From contig SUXN01000018.1 of assembly GCA_015060965.1 (NCBI GenBank), positions 1-54,662 of the forward strand: 54,662 bases of DNA. Direction: 5' to 3'. Every line of letters starts with the position of its first letter. Within the stretch, counting starts at the first letter, position 1. The notes under the pieces were generated by a model. It worked only from the letters and a program-made list of their open reading frames with translations. It was not told where the DNA came from and made no database searches. Position numbers and translations under genes: made by a program. This document shows, piece by piece, positions 27,880-38,349 of the stretch. The stretch is from Bacteroidales bacterium (GTDB lineage Bacteria > Bacteroidota > Bacteroidia > Bacteroidales > Bacteroidaceae).

Positions 27880-29370
27880 TTATTTGGGCTGAAGTTCAGG
27901 AATAACCAACTCCATTCCCACGCTCAAGCCGTACGGTTTCTGCAAATTATTGTATTTTGCGATGTAAGGCCATAGTTTTCTGCTGCCATAATAGTCGTTT
28001 GCAATCTTTGCCAAGCGGTCATTGGCAGTTACTATGTGCACCGTCATTTTACCTGTAATATTGTACATTGTGGTATCTGCATCAGTGATACTCTTGTCAC
28101 TGCGTGCAGCAAGCTCCGCAACGATAGAGAGATTGCCGCCTTCGACAGTGGTGCTCTCATGCGATGAAACGGGCGGTGTTGACTTTTCCTCAACCTTATT
28201 TTCCTCTACCGGTACACTCTCCTGCAATGGTACAAGCGGAGTTGTTGCTTCCTCCGTGTCATTCTCTTCAACAGGAGTGCTTTCCTGTAATGGAACAAGC
28301 GGAGTTGCAGTCTCATCTACAGGCTCACTTTCAACAGTTGTCTGCTGAACATATATCTGTGGCGTCTCCTCATATATATTATTGTTCTTTTTATCAATGA
28401 GGAATATGTATATGAGATAAACAACAACAGCAAGCAAGAGAAGCAGAAGCAACTTCATATAGTTACGTCTGAGCCAGCCCTGTTCCTCCTCAAACTCATC
28501 ATACTCGTAGCGTTCCTGAGCCTTTGTTTCAACAGTTTTTGTTTTCGCCTCATTCTCTTTGTCGCTTGCCTCTTCTACAGGTTCAATATCATTGTTTTCT
28601 TTAACTGTTTCTTCAGATTCCGGTTCAACATTATTCTCTACACCCGCTTCACCTACCTCCTCGACCGGCTCTTCCACAACTGATACAGCGCTATTTTCTT
28701 CAGGCACAATCTCCTCTATTACGGTCTGCGCCTGCACTTCAGGTTCATCATCTGCACATTCTTCCTCTACCGCAATCTCTTCCTCTATTCCATTGTCGGT
28801 TACTGGCTCTTGAGTGTCGCTATTGGCAGGAGCATACTCCTCGGGGAGGATATCAACAACGGGCACTGGCTCCTCCACTCCGCTCTCTTCAGCAGGCATC
28901 TCTTCCTCAATCTCCTCAACAGCAGGAACCTCTTCCACTATTTCTGCAGCGACGGATACCTCTTCAACTGTCTCTACAACATCTGTAAATTCCTCAGCAG
29001 CATTCTCTGCCCCAACGGATTCTGCGCTATCATCCTCATCCTTGTAGTTCTCATCCACCTCAACAGGCTCGAACATCGCAAATGGCTGGTTGACACTCTC
29101 CTTGAGAGTGTCTGCCGGAAGAAAGGTTATTTTCTTGTGTCCTTTTATCTCAATCTTCTCACCGGTGTTGACGTTTACACTGGAACGGTCAGCCACATCG
29201 GTTATCCTGAATGTACCCAAACCGTTTATCTTGACGATACCATCCTGTTCGAGCCCTTCTATTATAAGTTCGAACATGGCTTTTGTAAAGAATTCAGCCT
29301 TTGCGCCTGAAATCTTTACCTCCTTGGCAAGCAAGGCACTCAAGTCGGAATGATTCAATTTGTCACTCAT
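27880..29370 (-). CDS. HU/IHF-like DNA-binding domain fused to membrane segment and LysM
   Basis: The 496-residue protein begins with an HU/IHF-like domain (about residues 5-95; VKINGLGTFRI and GHKKITFLPADTLKESV). A very acidic Glu/Val/Pro-rich linker follows (about 100-290). A single membrane segment lies at about 306-328 (basic RRN before it, KLLLLLLLAVVVYLIYIF). After it come two imperfect repeats of TPLVPLQES...PVEEN and a C-terminal LysM domain (about 442-496; HIVTANDRLAKIANDYYG). The positive residues before the membrane segment place HU inside the cell and LysM in the periplasm, so the protein could hold DNA and peptidoglycan at once; this is inference. It follows the separate HU gene by 15 bp in the ftsY-rimO cluster. 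Confidence 0.88.
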   Translation of the reverse strand: MSDKLNHSDLSALLAKEVKISGAKAEFFTKAMFELIIEGLEQDGIVKINGLGTFRITDVADRSSVNVNTGEKIEIKGHKKITFLPADTLKESVNQPFAMFEPVEVDENYKDEDDSAESVGAENAAEEFTDVVETVEEVSVAAEIVEEVPAVEEIEEEMPAEESGVEEPVPVVDILPEEYAPANSDTQEPVTDNGIEEEIAVEEECADDEPEVQAQTVIEEIVPEENSAVSVVEEPVEEVGEAGVENNVEPESEETVKENNDIEPVEEASDKENEAKTKTVETKAQERYEYDEFEEEQGWLRRNYMKLLLLLLLAVVVYLIYIFLIDKKNNNIYEETPQIYVQQTTVESEPVDETATPLVPLQESTPVEENDTEEATTPLVPLQESVPVEENKVEEKSTPPVSSHESTTVEGGNLSIVAELAARSDKSITDADTTMYNITGKMTVHIVTANDRLAKIANDYYGSRKLWPYIAKYNNLQKPYGLSVGMELVIPELQPK

Positions 29371-29385
29371 ATTCTGTGCCTCCTT

Positions 29386-29658
29386 TTATTTGAATTTATC
29401 TTTCAGTTTGCTGCTCGGACGGAAAGAGGGTTGGATCTTCGGCGGAACAAGAAACCTCTGCCCCGTCTTAGGATTAACAGACAGGCGCTCTTTGCGCATC
29501 TTTGTCTCAAGCACTCCAAAACCCGAAATATTCAGCTGGTCGCCATCTTTGAGACGATCAGTCATAACCCCCACAAACGATTCCACGTTCGCGGTTGTCT
29601 CTGCCGGTGTCATTCCACACCTTTTGGCAAGCTTTGTGATAAATTCCTTGTTATTCAT
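29386..29658 (-). CDS. HU family DNA-binding protein (90 aa)
   Basis: This is a stand-alone HU/IHF-like protein of usual length. Visible landmarks are NNKEFITKLAKRCGMTPAET, the ISGFGVLET turn and the beta-arm region RLSVNPKTGQRFLVPPKIQP, which holds the conserved Asn-Pro-x-Thr-Gly and the Pro that intercalates DNA. The C-terminus is basic (SSKLKDKFK). It lies 39 bp after rimO and 15 bp before the HU-TM-LysM gene, so the two DNA-binding proteins are probably made together and might form mixed dimers. Confidence 0.93.
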   Translation of the reverse strand: MNNKEFITKLAKRCGMTPAETTANVESFVGVMTDRLKDGDQLNISGFGVLETKMRKERLSVNPKTGQRFLVPPKIQPSFRPSSKLKDKFK

Positions 29659-29697
29659 AATAGATTACACAAATTCACTTCACATTCCTCTAAAGTG

Positions 29698-30999
29698 TCA
29701 TTCTTCAACAATGCCCATCAGGTCAAACTCCGTTGCATCAGTGATGCGTACATTGTAGAACTCACCGATCTTGAGTTCACCGTCATTCACGTTTACAAGT
29801 ACTTCGGTGTCTACATCGGGCGAGTCGAACTCGGTTCTTCCTATATAATAATCGCCTTCGATGCGGTCAATCACAGTGCGGAACAGACCACCTACCTTCG
29901 CATCATTGAGTTTTGTGGAAATCCTCTGCTGAACCTCCATCAGACGGTCAAGACGCTCCTGTTTCTTTTTCTTTGACACGCTGTCGCGGTAGTTCTCCGC
30001 CGCGTATGTACCGTCCTCCTCGCAATAGGCAAACGCGCCCAGACGGTCGAACTTCGCCCATTTCACAAACTCCATCAGTTCCTCGAACTCCTTCTCGCCC
30101 TCACCGGGGAAGCCCACCATCATTGTCGTACGCAAGCAGATACCAGGAACCTCTTGACGCATTCTCTCTACAAGGGCATAGGTATCTTCCTTCGTCACGT
30201 GGCGCTGCATTTTCTTGAGAACCTTGGTGCTGACATGCTGCAAGGCAATATCGAGATATTTGCAGACATTCTTACGCTCGCGCATCACACGCAAAAGGTC
30301 ATACGGGAAGCTGGCAGGATAGGCATAATGGAGTCTTATCCACTCTACGCCCTCAATGTCAGATATACGCTCCACAAGTTCTGCAATTTTCTGTTTCTTG
30401 TAGAGGTCGACACCATAATAGGTGAGTTCCTGTGCAATAATCTGGAACTCCTTGACACCCTTTGATACCAGATAACGTACTTCATCAAGTATCTCTTCTA
30501 TCGGGCGTGACTTATGTGCACCTGTTATTATAGGGATAGCACAATATGCACAGTGACGGTTACATCCCTCCGATATCTTCAGGTATGCATAATGCGACGG
30601 TGTTGTAAGGACACGCTCCTGTGCAATCTTCTCATCATACTCATGCTTGAGGTCAGCCACAAGCTCAGTCCAGTTGAATTTGCCGTAGAACTTGTCTACC
30701 TGAGCAATCTCCTCACGCAGTTCAGTGAGGTAGCGCTCCGACAGGCAACCCATAACATAAAGTTTCTTGAGATCGCCCTCGTCCTTACGCTGGCAGAACT
30801 CAAGAATCATGTTTATGGACTCCTGCTTGGCATCACCTATGAAGCCGCATGTATTTATGACAGCAATCTCGCCACAAGGCTCCTCGCAGTCATGGGTTAC
30901 CTCATAGCCGCACTCCTGAAGCTGACGCATAAGATGCTCCGAATCGACAAGATTCTTGGAGCACCCCATTGTTATTATATCTACACGGTTCTTTTTCAT
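29698..30999 (-). CDS. rimO: Ribosomal protein S12 methylthiotransferase RimO
   Basis: The 433-residue protein has the three RimO domains. The N-terminal domain carries one iron-sulphur cluster through C13 (MGCSKNLVDSE), C51 and C85. The radical SAM domain holds C146-x3-C150-x2-C153 (SEGCNRHCAYCAIP). The C-terminal TRAM domain follows (about 365-430). RimO adds a methylthio group to Asp89 of S12. The MGCSKNLVDSE start and the SEGCNR motif favour RimO over MiaB. It starts 2 bp after the ftsY stop, so the genes are translationally close. Confidence 0.95.
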   Translation of the reverse strand: MKKNRVDIITMGCSKNLVDSEHLMRQLQECGYEVTHDCEEPCGEIAVINTCGFIGDAKQESINMILEFCQRKDEGDLKKLYVMGCLSERYLTELREEIAQVDKFYGKFNWTELVADLKHEYDEKIAQERVLTTPSHYAYLKISEGCNRHCAYCAIPIITGAHKSRPIEEILDEVRYLVSKGVKEFQIIAQELTYYGVDLYKKQKIAELVERISDIEGVEWIRLHYAYPASFPYDLLRVMRERKNVCKYLDIALQHVSTKVLKKMQRHVTKEDTYALVERMRQEVPGICLRTTMMVGFPGEGEKEFEELMEFVKWAKFDRLGAFAYCEEDGTYAAENYRDSVSKKKKQERLDRLMEVQQRISTKLNDAKVGGLFRTVIDRIEGDYYIGRTEFDSPDVDTEVLVNVNDGELKIGEFYNVRITDATEFDLMGIVEE

Positions 31000-31001
31000 T
31001 T

Positions 31002-31958
31002 TTATCCAAAGAGTGAATCAACAAACTCCTCACGGTTGAAAATCTGAAGGTGGTCGATACCCTCGCCCAAGCCGATATATTTTACAGGAATCTTGAACTG
31101 GTCGCTGATTCCGATGACAACACCGCCCTTTGCAGTACCGTCAAGTTTGGTAATGGCAAGCGAAGTGACCTCTGTTGCCTTAGTGAACTGCTTTGCCTGC
31201 TCAAAGGCATTCTGTCCTGTTGAGCCGTCAAGCACAAGCATCACATCGTTGGGAGCTGTAGGTACAACCTTCTGCATCACGTTCTTTATCTTTGTAAGCT
31301 CGTTCATGAGACCCACCTTGTTGTGCAGACGACCTGCGGTGTCAATGATAACCACGTCGGCATTGTTGGCAACAGCCGAAGCGAGTGTATCATACGCAAC
31401 CGATGCCGGATCGGAGCCCATACCCTGCTTGATGACCGGGACATCGGCACGGTGTCCCCACTCCACCAACTGTTCAACGGCAGCGGCACGGAATGTATCG
31501 GCAGCGCCAAGATAAACCTTCTTGCCTGCCTTCTTGTACTGGTGTGCCAGTTTTCCGATAGTTGTAGTCTTTCCCACACCGTTCACACCAACAACCATAA
31601 TCACATAAGGCTGTCCCGGAGTTGTCGGGATATCGAATGTGTTACCGCCATCGTTTGTATTGTTCTCCATCAACAACTGCGCAATCTCATCCTTGAGCAG
31701 GTTGTTGAGTTCTTTTGTATTCATGAACTTGTCTCGTGCCGCACGCTTCTGCACACGGTCAATGATTTTGAGAGTGGTCTCTACACCGACATCCGATGTC
31801 ACGAGAACCTCCTCAAGGTTATCGAGCACCTCGTCATCTATCTCGCTCTTGCCGGCAATGGCGCGGGCAATCTTCCCGAATACACTCTCTTTGGTCTTGG
31901 ACAATCCCTTGTCAAGAACCTCTTTCTTCTCTTTACTGAAAAAACTGAATATTCCCAT
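31002..31958 (-). CDS. ftsY: Signal recognition particle receptor FtsY
   Basis: The 318-residue protein has the SRP-GTPase NG domain: VGVNGVGKTTTIGKLA (G1 P-loop, about residues 119-134), AADTFRAAAVEQL (insertion box), DTAGRLHNK (G3) and TKLDGTAKGG (G4). The short N-terminal part (GIFSFFSKEKKEV) lacks a long acidic A domain, as is usual in Bacteroidetes; its Phe-rich start may bind membrane. FtsY docks SRP-ribosome complexes at the Sec translocon. Downstream genes rimO, HU and HU-TM-LysM follow with short gaps. Confidence 0.96.
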   Translation of the reverse strand: MGIFSFFSKEKKEVLDKGLSKTKESVFGKIARAIAGKSEIDDEVLDNLEEVLVTSDVGVETTLKIIDRVQKRAARDKFMNTKELNNLLKDEIAQLLMENNTNDGGNTFDIPTTPGQPYVIMVVGVNGVGKTTTIGKLAHQYKKAGKKVYLGAADTFRAAAVEQLVEWGHRADVPVIKQGMGSDPASVAYDTLASAVANNADVVIIDTAGRLHNKVGLMNELTKIKNVMQKVVPTAPNDVMLVLDGSTGQNAFEQAKQFTKATEVTSLAITKLDGTAKGGVVIGISDQFKIPVKYIGLGEGIDHLQIFNREEFVDSLFG

Positions 31959-32027
31959 ATTCTTCCTAATCTAAAAATTCCTATTCACTGCGCGTCTGCA
32001 CTTTGCGGGACTTTACGCAGCCATTAA

Positions 32028-33809
32028 TCAATCAAGCTTCAGCACTGCAAGGAACGCCTTCTGCGGAACCTCGACATTACCGATCTGCTTCATACGTTTC
32101 TTACCCTTCTTCTGTTTCTCGAGCAGTTTGCGTTTACGTGACACGTCACCACCGTAACACTTCGCAGTCACATCCTTACGTACCTGCTTGATTGTCTCAC
32201 GGGCAATAATCTTAGTTCCAATTGCTGCCTGCAATGCAATATCGAACTGCTGTCTTGGGATAAGGTCGCGCAGCTTCTCACACATCTGTCGTCCAAGGCC
32301 GTATGCATTATCCACGTGTGTGAGAGTAGAAAGAGCATCCACAGGCTCACCGTTGAGCAGGATATCAAGTTTGATGAGCTTTGATGTCCTGAAACCTGCC
32401 GGATGATAATCGAACGAAGCATAACCCTTTGATATGCTCTTAAGCTTGTCGTAGAAGTCAATCACAATCTCACCCAACGGCAAAAGGAAACGGATGTCTA
32501 CACGGTTACCGGTGATGAACTCCTGCTTGAGCAACTCGCCACGCTTTGAGAGACAGAGTGTCATGATAGGACCGATGTAATCGGCACGGGTGATTATACT
32601 TGCGTTGATATACGGCTCCTCAATATGGTCAATGAGTGTCTGGTCAGGCATTCCGCCCGGGTTGTGCACCTCCTTTGCCTCGCCCTGCTTGTCATAGACC
32701 ATGTACGATACGTTAGGCACAGTTGTGATCACACTCATGTCGAACTCACGGTCAAGGCGCTCCTGTACAATCTCCATATGTAGGAGTCCCAAGAAACCGC
32801 AACGGAAACCGAAGCCGAGCGCTGCCGATGACTCGGGAGTGAATGTAAGCGAAGCATCATTGAGCTGAAGCTTCTCAAGTGAAGCACGCAAGTCCTCGTA
32901 ATCCTCGGCCTCGATAGGATAAACACCGGCAAAGACCATAGGTTTGACCTCCTCGAAACCGGAGATTGCAGCAGAACAGGGACGAGCAATGTGTGTGATT
33001 GTATCACCCACCTTCACCTCGCGTGAAGTCTTGATACCCGAAATGATATATCCCACATCACCTGTACGCAACTCCTGACGTGGTGAAAGTTCCATCTTGA
33101 GCACACCGATCTCATCTGCATCGTACTCTTTGCCTGTATTGAAGAATTTCACCTTGTCGCCCTTGCGCAATACACCGTTGGTGATTTTGAAGTATGCAAT
33201 GATACCACGGAACGAGTTGAACACCGAGTCAAAGATAAGAGCCTGCAAAGGAGCCTCTTCGTCACCTGCCGGTGCCGGTATGCGTTCCACTACAGCCTTG
33301 AGTATCTCCTCAACACCCATACCGGTCTTGCCCGAAGCCTCGATGATATCCTCACGGTCACAGCCTATAAGGTCTATAATTTCATCCTTCACCTCCTCGG
33401 GCATCGCGTTGATCATATCGCACTTGTTGATTACAGGGATAATCTCAAGTCCCTGGTCAACAGCCATATAGAGGTTTGAAATTGTCTGAGCCTGTACGCC
33501 CTGAGTCGCATCTACCACAAGCAATGCACCCTCGCAGGCAGCTATTGAGCGTGACACCTCGTACGAGAAGTCCACATGTCCCGGAGTGTCAATGAGGTTG
33601 AGGATATACTTCTCGCCTTTATACATATACTCCATCTGGATAGCGTGGCTCTTGATTGTGATTCCGCGCTCCTTCTCAAGATCCATGTTGTCGAGCATCT
33701 GGCCCTCGGTGACGTTGATTGTCTGTGTTGTCTCCAGCAGACGGTCGGCCAATGTAGACTTACCGTGGTCAATGTGGGCAATGATGCAAAAGTTTCTGAT
33801 TTTTTCCAT
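32028..33809 (-). CDS. lepA: Elongation factor 4 (LepA)
   Basis: The 593-residue translational GTPase starts with AHIDHGKS (G1, residues 11-18), has DTPGH (74-78) and NKCD (128-131), and ends in the LepA-specific C-terminal domain ([20 protein letters not shown], 20 residues, then a short tail). EF4 acts on stalled or mis-translocated ribosomes. The gene is 69 bp upstream of ftsY and may share its transcript. A TATCTTCG box (one base off TAnnTTTG) at 33872-33879 on the minus strand may be its promoter. Confidence 0.97.
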   Translation of the reverse strand: MEKIRNFCIIAHIDHGKSTLADRLLETTQTINVTEGQMLDNMDLEKERGITIKSHAIQMEYMYKGEKYILNLIDTPGHVDFSYEVSRSIAACEGALLVVDATQGVQAQTISNLYMAVDQGLEIIPVINKCDMINAMPEEVKDEIIDLIGCDREDIIEASGKTGMGVEEILKAVVERIPAPAGDEEAPLQALIFDSVFNSFRGIIAYFKITNGVLRKGDKVKFFNTGKEYDADEIGVLKMELSPRQELRTGDVGYIISGIKTSREVKVGDTITHIARPCSAAISGFEEVKPMVFAGVYPIEAEDYEDLRASLEKLQLNDASLTFTPESSAALGFGFRCGFLGLLHMEIVQERLDREFDMSVITTVPNVSYMVYDKQGEAKEVHNPGGMPDQTLIDHIEEPYINASIITRADYIGPIMTLCLSKRGELLKQEFITGNRVDIRFLLPLGEIVIDFYDKLKSISKGYASFDYHPAGFRTSKLIKLDILLNGEPVDALSTLTHVDNAYGLGRQMCEKLRDLIPRQQFDIALQAAIGTKIIARETIKQVRKDVTAKCYGGDVSRKRKLLEKQKKGKKRMKQIGNVEVPQKAFLAVLKLD

Positions 33810-33973
33810 ATATTGTAATTGTTTTTTCGCTTTAAAGCGCGCAACAAATGCGCAAATACGGTTTTCAGCCGCGAAGATACAAATAAAAATCTAAAATATA
33901 TTTATATTTTATATATAACAACGCAAAAAAGCAAAACTTTGCCGACGCACAAAAGCAACTGAATCAACACGAT

Positions 33974-34009
33974 AAAACAAAAGCGAAGCCTTTTGAGCCC
34001 CGCTTTTGT
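33974..34009 (-). terminator. Rho-independent terminator of the AsmA-like gene
   Basis: On the minus strand ACAAAAGCG pairs with CGCTTTTGT, with an inner GGC/GCC-like part, and is followed by TTTATC. It lies 19 bp after the stop codon at 34028. Confidence 0.7.
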
Positions 34010-34027
34010 AAATAAATTTCAAAATAA

Positions 34028-36580
34028 TCATTTCTTTTTGAAGAGTCCTTTTGCCGCGTTGAAAATCTCCTTTGCCGCCTCTTTTTTCTTCTCCTCTTTT
34101 GTCATTGTGGAATCGCCCTTCGCGACATTTTCCAAGTCAACACCAATGAGCTTTCCTACTGCGTCCTTGGCAGCCTCTTTGGCAGCGCTCTTCGCGAGGG
34201 ACTCAAGGTCTATACTCACCTTCGGTGATGTAAATGTACCACCGATAAGCAGGTCGGCAGTGCCGGCCTTGGCAAGTTTTCCGAGAGACTCCGGAATTGC
34301 TATCTTACCACGGTAGTCAATTGTCTGGTCAAGACCTGTAGTTCCCGATACATCCATCTTATAATCACCGAGTTTGACACTGAAAGGCTTGGTTGTAACA
34401 CGGCCTTCATTGATTGTAAAATCAAGATTAAGGTCCTTGACCTTCGTATTCTTCAACGATGGTTTCTGCAACACGTCTGCGACCTTATGGATTACAGTCA
34501 CGCCATCAAGGCTGACATCTTTTGTGGTGAGCGAACCGCTACCGTTCATTGATGTAAGTACAGGGCTCATAGTCTCATCAAGCTTTGTATCAATGAGCAT
34601 ACTACCCGAGAATTTTCCTGTCAAGCCGTTGAATATCGGAGCCAATTTCTTTACCATATCAAGTTCCTTGTAAGCCTGGGCAAACACAATGTCTGTGAGC
34701 TTCAATGAGGCATTGAATTCAGGCTGTATCTCTGCCGGCGAATTGTAATAACCGTTTACCACAATATTACCGCCCATCGTATTCAATGAGAGATTCTTCA
34801 TATCAACCTTACCGTTCTTCACAAGCAGTTTACCGTTGATGTCCTTGAAAGCCATTTTTCCGAAGAGCAGTTCTTTGAAATCGGCATTCATTGTAAAGTC
34901 GATATTTTCAGGAACTCTTATGGCCGCTGCCTCTGCTGCCACTGCATCATCAGCCTCTGTTGCAGCTTCCGTTGCATCAGCCACATCACCCTCTGCCTCC
35001 GTTACCGCACCATCGTCGGATGTCATGAAGTCATTCAGGTCAAAGCGGTTGCTCTTGACATTGAGGTCACCTTTGAGGGTAGTACCCTTGAGGACGTAAC
35101 CGATATAATTCTCGAACTTACTGTCAAGAGTGATATCATTGCCACCGATATTTACAGTTGTCTCGCTCAACTGCAGATAACGCGGTGTAAATGTAAAGAC
35201 AGATTTCTTGATGTCGATATTAGGCATATCCTTCATCTCGAGCAGCATTCCGTTCAGACGCAGATTACCCGATGCGGCAATCTTCTCATACGCCTCCTTT
35301 TCAATGCTTGACATACGGCCCTTAACACTCATATCAGCATCCAGGAGACCATTCAGCTGCATATCCTCAAGCGGATATACATCCTTTATCTTGCCAAGAT
35401 CGAGTTTACCCTTTGCAGTCACATCGAACTGCATATCGCTTACCGGAGTAGCCACTGTAGCCGACACACTGAAAGGATTACCCGCCATCACAAAGCTCAA
35501 TGGAGCGACCTTGACTACAGTCTGGTCAACCGAACCGCCGGGATTAGAAACATTTGCTGTAACATTGATCTTGTTCACGCCTGCAGGCAGTGAAGGATAC
35601 TGGAACATCGCGTTCTTCACGTCCATATCCACACCGAACTCAGGAACAACGCTGTCACCAGCGAGGCTACCCTTTGCAAAGGCAGCAACAGTAACCTCAC
35701 CATCAGTCTTGAGGCCATCGAAGTCATCGGTATACATTGCAGGAACAAGCGAGAGTATCTCCTTGAAACCTATCTCGTTACTGTTCAGTTTGAGATCCAT
35801 ATCCATACCCTCATCGGTCATCGCTACCCAACCGTCAACAGCAGCCTTTATCGCATTCAGCTGCAGTGTATTCTCCTTGAGAGTAAACTTGTTGTTCTCA
35901 AGGTCTGCATCAACATTCATGTCAGCAGCAATCTTCGCCTTGTTCAGGAATGCCACACCATCCATCTTGAACGTAAGTGCCTTGATGGCAGCCTCAAGCT
36001 CAAGAAGAGTACGCGCACTGCCGAAGTCACCGGCACACTCAACGTCCAAATTCTCTATGTTTGCATACATATTACCCTGACGGTCATCGTAAACAAGATC
36101 AAGTTCCGAGACTATCAGTTCCTGGAGCTTGATGCGGAATGGAGATGATGTAGTATCACTCTCCTCTTCTTCAATCTCATCGGTAGGCTTCATTACATCC
36201 CAGTTCACTTTTCCGTCTGGCAATACAATAGCCTTGAGCGATACACCGTCGAGGAGTACCTTGCTGATATCAAAGCCCTCGTCACCGAAGAGCGACATCA
36301 CATTCACCGCAGCAGTAACCTCGTTGGCGGCAACAAGAGTATCGTTCTCGAATTCACCGATTCCCTTGAGATAGAAGTCCTCGATTGTAATCGAAGCCTT
36401 AGGGAAATTACGTATAAGACTGATATCAAGGCCACCGAAGTCAAACTCCGCATTCAGCATCTTGTTGCCCTCTTTCTTTATCAGTGCCTCAATCTCATCC
36501 TTGAAAAAATAAGGTATCGACACCAACAGCAACAACAGCACAGCAACAACTGCAAGCACAATTTTAAGTACCTTTTTCAT
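34028..36580 (-). CDS. AsmA family envelope protein (850 aa)
   Basis: The protein has an N-terminal membrane anchor (about residues 4-25, KIVLAVVAVLLLLLVSIPYFF region), then a long beta-rich part with repeated AsmA-like strands (SFKLQELIVSELDLVYDD-type motifs read loosely; the clear ones are ITIEDFYLKGIGEF and VNGYYNSPAEIQPEFNASLKL in part), and a C-terminal segment with DLLIGGTFTSPKVSI typical of the AsmA_2 domain. The tail is Lys-rich (EKKKEAAKEIFNAAKGLFKKK in part). AsmA-like proteins form long grooves that move phospholipid between membranes. It is encoded 9 bp after the GH20 gene, and the terminator at 33974-34009 ends the unit. Confidence 0.88.
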   Translation of the reverse strand: MKKVLKIVLAVVAVLLLLLVSIPYFFKDEIEALIKKEGNKMLNAEFDFGGLDISLIRNFPKASITIEDFYLKGIGEFENDTLVAANEVTAAVNVMSLFGDEGFDISKVLLDGVSLKAIVLPDGKVNWDVMKPTDEIEEEESDTTSSPFRIKLQELIVSELDLVYDDRQGNMYANIENLDVECAGDFGSARTLLELEAAIKALTFKMDGVAFLNKAKIAADMNVDADLENNKFTLKENTLQLNAIKAAVDGWVAMTDEGMDMDLKLNSNEIGFKEILSLVPAMYTDDFDGLKTDGEVTVAAFAKGSLAGDSVVPEFGVDMDVKNAMFQYPSLPAGVNKINVTANVSNPGGSVDQTVVKVAPLSFVMAGNPFSVSATVATPVSDMQFDVTAKGKLDLGKIKDVYPLEDMQLNGLLDADMSVKGRMSSIEKEAYEKIAASGNLRLNGMLLEMKDMPNIDIKKSVFTFTPRYLQLSETTVNIGGNDITLDSKFENYIGYVLKGTTLKGDLNVKSNRFDLNDFMTSDDGAVTEAEGDVADATEAATEADDAVAAEAAAIRVPENIDFTMNADFKELLFGKMAFKDINGKLLVKNGKVDMKNLSLNTMGGNIVVNGYYNSPAEIQPEFNASLKLTDIVFAQAYKELDMVKKLAPIFNGLTGKFSGSMLIDTKLDETMSPVLTSMNGSGSLTTKDVSLDGVTVIHKVADVLQKPSLKNTKVKDLNLDFTINEGRVTTKPFSVKLGDYKMDVSGTTGLDQTIDYRGKIAIPESLGKLAKAGTADLLIGGTFTSPKVSIDLESLAKSAAKEAAKDAVGKLIGVDLENVAKGDSTMTKEEKKKEAAKEIFNAAKGLFKKK

Positions 36581-36589
36581 TGTATATAA

Positions 36590-38266
36590 TTATTTAAATA
36601 TATGTTTACCATAATCAACACCCTTGAGCCGATAATATACCGCTTCGCCTTGTATACGCTTCACAAAATCGTTGTAGTCGCGTTTCTCGGCTGGAGTCCA
36701 GCCTGCCTCGGCAACAGCAGCCAAACGTGGCAGCATGAGATACTGCACCACCGAAGGCTCCTCAACCCACTCGGTCCAGAAGTTCGCCTGTACACCCATA
36801 TATTTAGGTTGCAGCTCTGCATCAACACCATTCATTGGCTTATAGTTGTACACGCGCTCCACAGTCTCGTCACCGTGTCCCTGTGAACGTGGCTCCGTCT
36901 CAAGTTTAGACTGTCGGCGGTTGATATAATAAGGAATCTGAGGAGAGAGGATTGTGTTCATTCCGCGCTTTGCAGCATCCACGGCAGCCCTGTCGGCACC
37001 AATCCACGCCATTATTGTGATATCATCACCAAGAGGAGCTGTATTGCCGTGCAGAACCTCGTTCCAGAAGATAAGCTTGCGCTGTTTGTCGGCAGGCTTC
37101 TGCGCGATATGCTCCTTCAGCTGTTTGTAGAAGTGAATCTGCAGGTCGCGGTAGTTGGTTGAACCAATCTCCTTGAGAAGCGCCTGACACTCGCTGTTAC
37201 GCTCCCATTTGCTTGTGGGGCACTCGTCACCGCCAAGGTGTATGTAACCGAACGGGAACATCTCGGTGAGTTCGTCAATCACATCCTTTGCGAACTGCAC
37301 CGCCTTTGGATTGGCAACATTGATTACATCGGCCGACACGCCTTGCCACAGCCAGACCTCGTGCTTGTTCTCAGGGTCGCATGCAAGGAACTCAGGATAT
37401 GATGCCACAGCAGCCTGTGAGTGGCCCGGTATATCTACCTCGGGCACTATCTCAATGAAGCGCTCTTTGGCATACTCAACAATCTCCTTCACGTCCTTGC
37501 GTGTGTAGTAACCACCGTAACGTTGTCCGTCGGGCTTCACATCACCCCATCCGAGCACCTTGCTGTCGCGCCATGCGCCTACCTCGGTGAGCTTGGGATA
37601 TTTCTTTATCTCGATGCGCCAGCCCTGATCCTCGGTAAGATGCCAGTGGAAGCGGTTCATCTTGTATGCCGCCATCACATCAAGGATTTTCTTTATCTCC
37701 TCCTTGCCGTAGAAGTGACGGCCCTCGTCGAGCATGAAACCACGCCAACCGAAACGAGGCTCATCCTCTATTTCAACGCAAGGAACGCTCCACTCCTTAA
37801 TAGTTGCATCGGGTACACCTGCCATCACATTACGTGGCATAAGTTGCTTCAGTGTCTGGAAAGCATAGAAGAAACCTGCGGGCTTTGCAGCAGTAATGTC
37901 TATCCTTTTGGCAGAAACAGAGAGGCTGTAAGCCTCGTCGCCCAGAGATTCGTCAACAGAGAGTACGATATGAGCATCGCCTTTCTTGCAACTCATAATG
38001 ACATCAAGACCGGACAACTTTGCATTCTTAAACCTGTCCTTTTTAAGTTTGATACCTGTTGCAGCCTTCATCTCATCGACAAAGTTGTCTACAACTGCAT
38101 CTATACCACTATCCTTGATTTTTGGATAGCAAAGAACGACCTTCCCTCTGAAAAGGAATTTTCCTTCATTCACCTTCATTTCTGCAGGCTGAGGAATAAG
38201 TGAAATCTCTTGTGCCATGCCTGTAAGTGCAAACAGGCAAAGCAATGTAAAAAGTATTTTTTTCAT
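36590..38266 (-). CDS. GH20 beta-N-acetylhexosaminidase
   Basis: A signal peptide (cleavage near GMAQ, residue 19) precedes the GH20b domain (about residues 22-145) and a GH20 TIM barrel (about 150-515). The catalytic pair is D347-E348 in HLGGDECP; upstream FHWHLTEDQGWRIEIK and downstream WIGAD are also typical. The enzyme removes terminal GlcNAc or GalNAc by substrate-assisted catalysis, probably in the periplasm, on glycans such as N-glycans, mucin or chitobiose. It lies 9 bp upstream of the AsmA-like gene in the same direction; no SusC/SusD pair is nearby, so it is not part of a visible glycan-use locus. Confidence 0.95.
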   Translation of the reverse strand: MKKILFTLLCLFALTGMAQEISLIPQPAEMKVNEGKFLFRGKVVLCYPKIKDSGIDAVVDNFVDEMKAATGIKLKKDRFKNAKLSGLDVIMSCKKGDAHIVLSVDESLGDEAYSLSVSAKRIDITAAKPAGFFYAFQTLKQLMPRNVMAGVPDATIKEWSVPCVEIEDEPRFGWRGFMLDEGRHFYGKEEIKKILDVMAAYKMNRFHWHLTEDQGWRIEIKKYPKLTEVGAWRDSKVLGWGDVKPDGQRYGGYYTRKDVKEIVEYAKERFIEIVPEVDIPGHSQAAVASYPEFLACDPENKHEVWLWQGVSADVINVANPKAVQFAKDVIDELTEMFPFGYIHLGGDECPTSKWERNSECQALLKEIGSTNYRDLQIHFYKQLKEHIAQKPADKQRKLIFWNEVLHGNTAPLGDDITIMAWIGADRAAVDAAKRGMNTILSPQIPYYINRRQSKLETEPRSQGHGDETVERVYNYKPMNGVDAELQPKYMGVQANFWTEWVEEPSVVQYLMLPRLAAVAEAGWTPAEKRDYNDFVKRIQGEAVYYRLKGVDYGKHIFK

Positions 38267-38349
38267 TTTATAGATATTGAATTATGTTATCCCTAAAGAG
38301 ACAGAATATTGATATTATTTTGCTGAAATTTGCCGTAAAACACATTGAA

